Part shown: piece by piece, positions 13,997-19,180 of the stretch | Numbering within the stretch: position 1 is the first letter of the stretch | Layout of the letters: every line of letters begins with the position of its first letter | Source: CTSoil-075 sp964292325 | GTDB taxonomy: Bacteria; Bacillota; Negativicutes; DSM-13327 | Assembly (NCBI GenBank): GCA_964292325.1 | Contig: CAXYVG010000072.1 | Location: 1 to 19,180 of the forward strand | DNA length: 19,180 nucleotides | Direction of reading: 5' to 3' | Notes under the pieces: model-generated | What the model saw: the letters and a program-made list of their open reading frames with translations, nothing else | Databases searched by the model: none | What the model was told of the DNA's origin: nothing | Made by a program: the position numbers and the translations under genes

Positions 13997-14746
13997 TCAA
14001 GGTAGTATTACACTGACTGGTTGATGCTGTAAATACTCGATTGTACTATCTAGCTCTATATCAGGTTTCACAAAAAAAACGCGCCCACCTAGTGAACTGC
14101 CAAATGGTTTACAATTGGGGATACGCATATAACCAGAGGCCGAAGCAACATAGCCTGTTGTATACTCGGGATCATCTGACCAACAAAGCTCAGCAACCAT
14201 CCCTGGAGTAGAAGCCACCTTACTGGCTAATACCAACGCCTCTCGGACATGAGTATTATCGATTCCCCCATCCGCAAGCATTGCAATGAAAGTATCTGCC
14301 TCAGCAATGTCCATACGAGATACTCGTACTCCTCGCGCCTTTGTATCATCAAGTCTCCGTCCCGTAACTGCACAGAGTAGCATAGCTCCCCCCATACTAT
14401 CGGTCAATGACAATAATGCTTTCATACCCGCCTGTGCTGCCTCCATGGTTACCCCAGCTTTGACAAGAGCATCTTGTGCTGTTTGATGACTGATGGCTAC
14501 ACTGTCTCCAACTTTGCTATGTATGGATAGCAAAGGGACCTCTTGCACCTGATCATTTTCAATTTTTTCTACGACAATATTAATAAAATCGGCTTGTCCC
14601 CGCGAGTGGGAAAAAGCTCGCTCTAACATCTCATCTGCTGTTTTTTTCACCATATCGAAAGTGACAATACGCTCAGCTCCAGAAATATGACGTCCACCAT
14701 TTTCATGGGCTCCTCCTTGAGCAGCTCGCATTCTAACGCTGTACAC
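13997..14746 (-). CDS. bioW: 6-carboxyhexanoate--CoA ligase (pimeloyl-CoA synthetase)
   Basis: BioW activates free pimelate with ATP and CoA to pimeloyl-CoA, the entry step of the Bacillus-type biotin route that replaces BioC/BioH. The N-terminus YSVRMRAAQGGAHENGG followed by HISGAERI is characteristic of BioW. GGRVFFVKP near the C-terminus also fits. The length of 249 aa matches the family. The start is GTG at 14746, preceded by AAAGGTGA. The first 14 nt overlap the end of the upstream membrane-protein gene, so the two are probably coupled. No bioC, bioH or bioI is present, so pimelate must come from elsewhere (fatty-acid breakdown or uptake). Confidence 0.95.
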   Translation of the reverse strand: MYSVRMRAAQGGAHENGGRHISGAERIVTFDMVKKTADEMLERAFSHSRGQADFINIVVEKIENDQVQEVPLLSIHSKVGDSVAISHQTAQDALVKAGVTMEAAQAGMKALLSLTDSMGGAMLLCAVTGRRLDDTKARGVRVSRMDIAEADTFIAMLADGGIDNTHVREALVLASKVASTPGMVAELCWSDDPEYTTGYVASASGYMRIPNCKPFGSSLGGRVFFVKPDIELDSTIEYLQHQPVSVILP

Positions 14747-15227
14747 TATGTATCACCTTTCCTGTCTGATTTTTAATCCGTTTTAATAATAATGTTAACG
14801 GCCAAGCCGCTAATGCAGTATAAACCATACCTGGTACGGCTGCCAGTAAAAGAGGGATTACGGCTTTCCCTACCATACCACCAAGTGATAAACGAGCTAC
14901 ACTAGAACCTAGAGGACCCGCTACTACTAAAACTGGCCAAGAAGTACCAAAGGCAGCAATTACAACGCCTACTACCAAACGAAATATGATTGCAATAAAC
15001 ACATTCAATATCGTCTGTGTACCCAGTATCAAACCAATGAAACTAGATAAAACGCCCGCTGTCATATACTTAGTAAAACCAAATACCGCACAAATCGCCA
15101 CTGCCAATGGTGCTGATAACTGAAACTCCGTACCAGGAATAAAACCAGGAAGCTTAATCGCCCCCGTGATCGTAATTAAAGCAGTAAGCAAGGCAGTCTC
15201 TGTCAGCATCTGTGGTTTATATTGCAT
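14733..15227 (-). CDS. small integral membrane protein of the biotin operon, possible ECF S-component-like transporter
   Basis: The 164-aa protein is very hydrophobic, with about five or six membrane segments (roughly 9-27, 36-52, 56-69, 73-95, 98-118, 122-148) and a basic C-terminal tail. The first helix carries small residues (ALLTALITITGA) of the kind S-components use to contact EcfT. Its size and hydrophobic pattern resemble S-components, but it lacks the familiar BioY opening and I cannot assign it to BioY. GGAGG lies inside the last codons of bioB, which ends 3 nt before this start, and its end overlaps bioW by 14 nt. It is thus locked into biotin synthesis. Import of biotin, pimelate or another precursor is possible. 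No EcfA/EcfT genes are in the window, so it would need shared ones. Confidence 0.7.
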   Translation of the reverse strand: MQYKPQMLTETALLTALITITGAIKLPGFIPGTEFQLSAPLAVAICAVFGFTKYMTAGVLSSFIGLILGTQTILNVFIAIIFRLVVGVVIAAFGTSWPVLVVAGPLGSSVARLSLGGMVGKAVIPLLLAAVPGMVYTALAAWPLTLLLKRIKNQTGKVIHSVQR

Positions 15228-15230
15228 TCA

Positions 15231-16229
15231 TTAATCCTCCTTTGCCGAAAGAGGTACGCGCCCCATATCCCTGATCATCTGTAAATCCATCGCACTTTCT
15301 CGCCCGCCAGTAGTCAAATATCCACCAATCAGCATTCCACTTAGCCCACTCATCAATCCTACCGACTGTAAATCTCGCAAATTCACTTCACGTCCACCAG
15401 CACTGCGAATTCCCATCTTAGGCATAATAAAGCGAAACAAAGCAAAAACCTTTATAATTTCTAGTGGTAACAATGGTTCCTGATCCGCCATTGCTGTGCC
15501 TTTTATTGGATTGAGAATATTAAGCGGTACTGAATGCACGCCAAATTCTCGTAGCTCAAAAGCCATCTCTAAACGATGTTGCATACTTTCTCCCATACCA
15601 ATAATGCCCCCAGAACAGACTTCAAGGCCAGCCTCATGCGCAACCTTAATGGTATTGGCCCGATCATCATAAGAATGAGTGGTACAAATTTCTCCATAAT
15701 GACTACGACTAGTTTCTACATTATGATGATACCGACTAACTCCTGCCGCCTTAAGCGCCTTTGCATTTTCCGCTGACAAGGTACCGAGTGAAGCACAGAC
15801 TTTTAGTTTTGTTTCCGATTTTATTCTTTCTAATGTTTTTATAATTTTAGCAAAATCTTTATCTTGTTCAGCCCCACGGCCACTTGTTACAATACTAAAC
15901 CGATGCGAACCATTGGCTTCTGCCTGCTTTGCTGCAGCCAGTAGTTCCTCTTCACTTAATAAAGGATATACCGATATATTTGCCTTATGATGCATCGACT
16001 GTGCACAGAAACTACAATTCTCTGTACATTTACCAGAACGACCGTTTACAATGACACATAAATCTACTTCGTCGCCAACAAACTGTTGCCTGATTTTATC
16101 AGCCATTGCAAATAAAAATGGTAAATCTTGATCTGGTATCTGAGATAGAGTCACAGCCTGCTCCATCGTAATGCACTGACCTGCCAGTACCTGTTGTCCT
16201 ACTTCTGTAATAAACTCCATGTAATTCAT
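15231..16229 (-). CDS. bioB: biotin synthase
   Basis: BioB is a radical-SAM enzyme that inserts sulfur into dethiobiotin to form biotin. The 4Fe-4S cluster motif CTENCSFC gives Cys68, Cys72 and Cys75. The additional 2Fe-2S ligands are visible as the Cys of KVCASLGTL, the Cys of LEVCSGGIIG and the Arg of IRSAGGREVN. The YHHNVETS and NPIKGTAM segments are typical. The length of 332 aa is normal. GGAGG lies 7 nt before ATG 16229, favouring it over the second Met. It is the first gene of the operon, directly behind the BirA-type operator. The next gene begins 3 nt after its stop. Confidence 0.97.
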   Translation of the reverse strand: MNYMEFITEVGQQVLAGQCITMEQAVTLSQIPDQDLPFLFAMADKIRQQFVGDEVDLCVIVNGRSGKCTENCSFCAQSMHHKANISVYPLLSEEELLAAAKQAEANGSHRFSIVTSGRGAEQDKDFAKIIKTLERIKSETKLKVCASLGTLSAENAKALKAAGVSRYHHNVETSRSHYGEICTTHSYDDRANTIKVAHEAGLEVCSGGIIGMGESMQHRLEMAFELREFGVHSVPLNILNPIKGTAMADQEPLLPLEIIKVFALFRFIMPKMGIRSAGGREVNLRDLQSVGLMSGLSGMLIGGYLTTGGRESAMDLQMIRDMGRVPLSAKED

Positions 16230-16245
16230 ATGTAAACCTCCATTT

Positions 16246-16275
16246 AGTTAACTATTAACAATTAATAGGTTAACA
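16246..16275 (-). promoter_or_regulatory. BirA (biotin repressor) operator
   Basis: On the minus strand TGTTAACC (16275-16268), 14 nt, AGTTAACT (16253-16246) matches the BirA operator pattern of TTGTTAACC and GGTTAACAA half-sites about 14-16 nt apart. It lies 16 nt upstream of the bioB start codon. BirA bound to biotinyl-AMP would block the promoter within it. Confidence 0.85.
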
Positions 16276-16289
16276 TACTTTAGTGAAAA
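16262..16289 (-). promoter_or_regulatory. predicted promoter of the biotin operon
   Basis: On the minus strand TTTTCA (16289-16284), a 16-nt spacer and TATTAA (16267-16262) form a moderate sigma-A promoter. The -10 box falls between the two BirA half-sites, consistent with repression by occlusion. Confidence 0.45.
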
Positions 16290-16410
16290 AAACCACTATC
16301 TTTTTCTTAAAATTCGCTATATAACACCACTATTTTTTCTGTCTATATGCTTCTATCATTTCATTCTGTAATACAGTCACATAAATAGAAAAATGCTGAA
16401 ACCCTATTAT

Positions 16411-16590
16411 GAAGAGTGTCATGGGGACGAGTGTCATGGGAGTGTCATGGGGACGGGACTAAATCGTCATCTATTAAGTTTTAAAAATAGTGTCAAAAAG
16501 GTACCGTCCCCACTGACATCATAAAAATAGTGTCAAAAAGGTACCGTCCCCACTGACACTCTCTAAACCTGTCCCCCTGTTTTTTCCGGG
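16411..16590. repeat. cluster of REP-like palindromic repeats
   Basis: Three overlapping tandem copies of GAGTGTCATGGG begin at 16414, 16429 and 16440; the first and third continue GACG. Then a 37-bp segment (16482-16518) is repeated exactly at 16522-16558, period 40 bp. Each unit contains AGTGTCA, GGTACC and GTCCCCACTGACA. The two families are near inverted copies: AGTGTCATGGGGACGG against the reverse complement of CCGTCCCCACTGACACT, differing by one inserted base. This allows large stem-loops. The GTGTCA...GGGGACGG style resembles REP sequences linked to REP-associated tyrosine transposases, but no transposase gene is in the window. Together with the adjacent operator and terminator it fills the 450-bp gap between bioB and the mqn operon; 16300-16410 shows nothing else. 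Confidence 0.75.
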
Positions 16591-16599
16591 GCAAACTAA

Positions 16600-16645
16600 A
16601 GAAAGAAATGCTAAAATCTATCACAAGATTTTAGCATTTCTTTCT
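16600..16645 (-). terminator. terminator of the mqn operon
   Basis: Positions 16600-16619 and 16626-16645 form a perfect 20-bp inverted repeat with a 6-nt loop. It lies 34 nt beyond the stop of the phosphorylase-like gene. In the minus-strand sense the stem ends in a T-rich run (TTTCTTTCT, then TTTAG). Confidence 0.75.
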
Positions 16646-16679
16646 ATATGACAACTATTATTTCCAAGTGGTAATCACC

Positions 16680-17525
16680 CTATTTCTTCTCTCCATATAT
16701 ATCCTGCAGCAATGTGGTTTTTCTTAGATCTGCACATCCACAGCTCTGATCATGATCGAGATTGTTAATAGTATCTAATAAAATATGCGCAATCTTATCT
16801 GCATCTTCATAAAAAATTTGGCTAAGATCACTATGTTCCCAGTCCTTCACAACGCCTTCGCCATAGTTAACAATGGTATATAAGCCTGCAAAGCAAGCAC
16901 CAATTTCACGCGCCAAATATACTTCAGGGCAAATACTTTGTCCTACAATATCAGCATGTCCTTTTAGCATCGCAACTTCTGCAGGGCTTTCAAAATGACG
17001 TCCATCCGTTACAGCATAAACGCCTCTTCGAAACACTCTGCCTAGCGGCCTTTTCTCAGCTGCGCGAATTAATTCCTCTCTCATGTGCGGACAAAGAGCT
17101 TGCCTCATGATCAAAAGATAATGTCCTTCGAGTCCAACATCTTTACGCATCGATTGATCAATATAATCCGATGCGACCACCATATCGCGAAGATCTAGTA
17201 AATGATTGACAGATCCTACGCCACCTTCTGCCAATATTTTTTTTACACCAGCTTCGCGGAAAAGCCAAAATATCTGCCTAGAAGCATCCGCACGGCTAAC
17301 TCCAGTGCGCCATCCGTGCATCCGACAAGTCAATACGTTTTTATCACCAAGCCGAAATAATATAAATGGCGGTGTTTGTCCATAGGGTGTATCAAACACC
17401 ATATCTCTTGTGATAACCTCTACATCTTCTCGATTTAGCGCCGCTGGAAAGTCCATCGACAAGGTACCAGATCCTCCGATAATAGCAATGCTCGCCTGTG
17501 GAATGTTATTCATACTGCTACACAT
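16680..17525 (-). CDS. MTAP/PNP-family nucleoside phosphorylase in a futalosine-pathway operon
   Basis: The fold is that of methylthioadenosine phosphorylase/purine nucleoside phosphorylase. It shows IIGGSG (15-20), TPYG (46-49), an HG motif within RMHGW (68-72), GRHFESPAE (175-183) and a PEVYLARE segment (200-207). Several residues differ from ordinary MTAP: HGR is HGW, NYRAN is DASRQ (81-85 region), GMT is GQS (195-197) and the base-binding TDYD region is VNYGEG (219-224). It lies 6 nt after mqnC, so a pathway role is likely: releasing the base from futalosine or aminodeoxyfutalosine before MqnC acts, in place of MqnB. The Asn at 220 would fit a 6-oxopurine, as in PNP; this is inference. 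A C-terminal CGC (264-266) is unusual. The start may be Met5 (17513), since M1 has almost no spacing from its ribosome site. Confidence 0.8.
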   Translation of the reverse strand: MCSSMNNIPQASIAIIGGSGTLSMDFPAALNREDVEVITRDMVFDTPYGQTPPFILFRLGDKNVLTCRMHGWRTGVSRADASRQIFWLFREAGVKKILAEGGVGSVNHLLDLRDMVVASDYIDQSMRKDVGLEGHYLLIMRQALCPHMREELIRAAEKRPLGRVFRRGVYAVTDGRHFESPAEVAMLKGHADIVGQSICPEVYLAREIGACFAGLYTIVNYGEGVVKDWEHSDLSQIFYEDADKIAHILLDTINNLDHDQSCGCADLRKTTLLQDIYGEKK

Positions 17526-17531
17526 CCTACT

Positions 17532-18605
17532 TTAAAATGTTTTTATACTGTTATACGCTGTATCACGCTGCACTGGAACTTTTCCTGTAGCACGGATCAG
17601 GCTCGTCATTTTATCAATCGACATATCATACGTAGTGCCGGCGGCTCGAACCACATTTTCTTCTAACATAATACTACCTAAATCATCTGCGCCAAATGCC
17701 AATGTCAATTGACCAATGGATTGTCCTTGTGTTACCCATGATCCTTGCAAATGAGAAATATTATCAAAATATAGCCGAGCTACAGCCAATGTACGCAGAT
17801 AATCCCAAGCGGAAGCTTTTTCGCCTCCTAGCTCAGTATGACCGGGTTGGAACGTCCACATAATGAAGGCACGAAAACCGCCTGTACGGTCTTGCAATTG
17901 TCGAATCACCCGAAAATGATTGATACGTTGCTGATAGGTCTCTCCCATACCAACCACCATCGTTGCAGTGGTACCAATGCCCATTTTTTGTGCTTCTTCC
18001 ATTACATCTAGCCATTGCTGAGCTGTAATTTTAAACGGACTGACGCGCTTGCGTACCTCATCGTCTAGTATTTCCGCCCCACCACCTGGAAGCGAGTCTA
18101 AACCAGCATCCACTAAACGTCTTAGCGTCTCTGGAACACTAAGCGCTTCTAGCTCCGCTATATGAATGATTTCCGCAGGGGAAAAGGAGTGGATCGTAAT
18201 CGAAAATCGTGCTTTGATTTCCCTTAATATATTTTCAAAATATGCAAGACGCAATTCAGAATTGAGACCACCCTGTAGCATGATCTGTGTACCACCAGCA
18301 GCAATCGTTTCTGCAATTTTTTCGTATAACTCAGCATCATCTAACAAATACGCATCCGGTGCGTCTTTAGTACGATAAAAAGCACAGAATTTGCATTTAC
18401 TTTTACAAATATTCGTATAATTGATATTACGATCTACAATAAACGTGACATGTTGTCCTGGATGTTTTTGTTGGCGGATTTGATCAGCAGCTCGGCCTAA
18501 TGCCAATAAATCTCCTGTGCCTAATAATTCTAACGCCTCATCATCTTGTAATCTACTGCCTACAAGTGCCTTATCGATCATTGCCTGACATTTGTCCACT
18601 AACAT
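17532..18605 (-). CDS. mqnC: cyclic dehypoxanthinyl futalosine synthase
   Basis: MqnC is the radical-SAM enzyme that cyclises dehypoxanthinyl futalosine in the futalosine route to menaquinone. The cluster motif ICKSKCKFC gives CX3CX2C at residues 67, 71 and 74 (from ATG 18605). VDRNINYTNIC before it, LQGGLNSEL, SLPGGGAEIL and MWTFQPGHTELGG are family features. I choose ATG 18605 over the in-frame GTG at 18608. GGAGG (18614-18610) is 4 nt from the ATG but only 1 nt from the GTG, and the ATG shares its A with the mqnA stop (TGATG), a translational coupling arrangement. The length is 357 aa. The phosphorylase-like gene follows after 6 nt. Confidence 0.95.
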   Translation of the reverse strand: MLVDKCQAMIDKALVGSRLQDDEALELLGTGDLLALGRAADQIRQQKHPGQHVTFIVDRNINYTNICKSKCKFCAFYRTKDAPDAYLLDDAELYEKIAETIAAGGTQIMLQGGLNSELRLAYFENILREIKARFSITIHSFSPAEIIHIAELEALSVPETLRRLVDAGLDSLPGGGAEILDDEVRKRVSPFKITAQQWLDVMEEAQKMGIGTTATMVVGMGETYQQRINHFRVIRQLQDRTGGFRAFIMWTFQPGHTELGGEKASAWDYLRTLAVARLYFDNISHLQGSWVTQGQSIGQLTLAFGADDLGSIMLEENVVRAAGTTYDMSIDKMTSLIRATGKVPVQRDTAYNSIKTF

Positions 18606-19180
18606 CACACCTCCAGAAAATTTAGTTCTGGTATTTCAGCAATATGTCCTAATGCCTGGGCACGTCGATAATATTCCATTAAGCCCCGTTGATATTCTTG
18701 ATCAAAGCCAAAACGTAACGTAGTAAAATATGCTTTTAAAAAGTCTGCATCAAATACTTCCCACCGCGCTGCATCTTCCGCTACTTGCTCTACATGAGTA
18801 ATACTGTACTGCATGGAATCAACGAAGGAGTGTTGCACATCTCGAACCAATTGCAGTTTTTCCTGTGCAAATTTTTTTCTGGCAACCCACACAGCAAATA
18901 CCATCTTTTGTTTCGTTAATGCCTTCCACTCCACTCCTAAATCATAAGCATATAGCCCTTCAGGGATCTTATAATGAATAGCTAGAGCTTCATTACCGAT
19001 TAACAGTGCAGCATCCGCATCAAGTAGCATCGATCCTAAATTAGGTGGAGATTCCACATACTCAGACTCAATATGATATTTATCGTGCAAAATAATTTTG
19101 AGCAATACCTGTGATGTACGCGAAGTATTGGTTAATGCTATTTTTCGACCATTTAATTGATTGATCGGTACTTTGCTGAC
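18605..19180 (-). CDS. mqnA: chorismate dehydratase, 5' part cut by window edge
   Basis: MqnA converts chorismate to 3-enolpyruvylbenzoate, the first step of the futalosine pathway. The frame stays open to the window end, reading VSKVPINQLNGRKIALTN then TSRTSQVLLKIIL, which matches the MqnA signature around GKxIALTNTSATS. So 19105 (TTG) is not the start, and the N-terminus lies beyond 19180. About 191 residues are visible of an expected ~270-290. The PNLGSMLLDADAALLIGNEA segment is typical of this periplasmic-binding-protein-like fold. The stop codon TGA overlaps the mqnC start. AroE in this window belongs to the pathway that makes its substrate. Confidence 0.92.
   Translation of the reverse strand, partial: VSKVPINQLNGRKIALTNTSRTSQVLLKIILHDKYHIESEYVESPPNLGSMLLDADAALLIGNEALAIHYKIPEGLYAYDLGVEWKALTKQKMVFAVWVARKKFAQEKLQLVRDVQHSFVDSMQYSITHVEQVAEDAARWEVFDADFLKAYFTTLRFGFDQEYQRGLMEYYRRAQALGHIAEIPELNFLEV

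Noticed and set aside
16482..16558. CRISPR-like direct repeats
   Set aside because: Two units only, with a 3-nt gap in place of spacers, and no cas genes. It fits a tandem REP duplication.

Overview
The window reads as chromosomal DNA from a low-GC member of the Bacillota. The combination of a BioW-type biotin operon, the futalosine (mqn) menaquinone route, the carboxy(nor)spermidine polyamine route and an HD-GYP protein fits an anaerobic lineage such as the Negativicutes (Sporomusa/Pelosinus-like). That placement is inference from gene content, not a database result. No phage, insertion sequence with a transposase, CRISPR array, rRNA or tRNA was recognised.

Layout. (1) 1-2530: an RluA-type pseudouridine synthase and an HD-GYP protein on the minus strand, with two doubtful small ORFs at the left edge. 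(2) 2600-4633: a divergent GpsA-like dehydrogenase (+) converging on shikimate dehydrogenase aroE (-) across a long hairpin. (3) 4634-5124: a 491-bp intergenic region with a partial repeat, a consensus sigma-A promoter, two strong hairpins and a second promoter. (4) 5125-8396: polyamine genes for carboxynorspermidine decarboxylase and carboxy(nor)spermidine dehydrogenase, a terminator, then an exported protein of unknown function. (5) 8407-10671: metA-thiM on the minus strand, flanked by two copies of a structured repeat of about 135 bp. (6) 10672-16290: the biotin operon bioB - membrane protein - bioW - bioF - bioD - bioA (minus strand), preceded by a BirA-type operator. (7) 16411-16645: a cluster of REP-like palindromic repeats and a terminator. 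(8) 16680-19180: a futalosine-pathway operon of mqnA (cut by the window edge), mqnC and an MTAP/PNP-family phosphorylase (minus strand).

How the genes work together. The biotin operon should convert free pimelate to biotin: BioW activates pimelate, BioF/BioA/BioD build dethiobiotin, and BioB inserts sulfur. Its small membrane protein may import a precursor or the vitamin. BioA and BioB both consume S-adenosylmethionine, and metA (methionine synthesis) lies directly downstream. MqnA and MqnC are two steps of menaquinone synthesis, and the phosphorylase-like gene is a candidate for the base-removal step between them.

The most interesting signal is the structured repeat at 8407-8544 and 10419-10553 (opposite orientation). 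Its 27-nt loop is identical in both copies, while the stem arms differ by changes that keep base pairing. A partial third copy lies at 4752-4780. The region ahead of the polyamine genes also looks like a regulated or small-RNA-producing leader.
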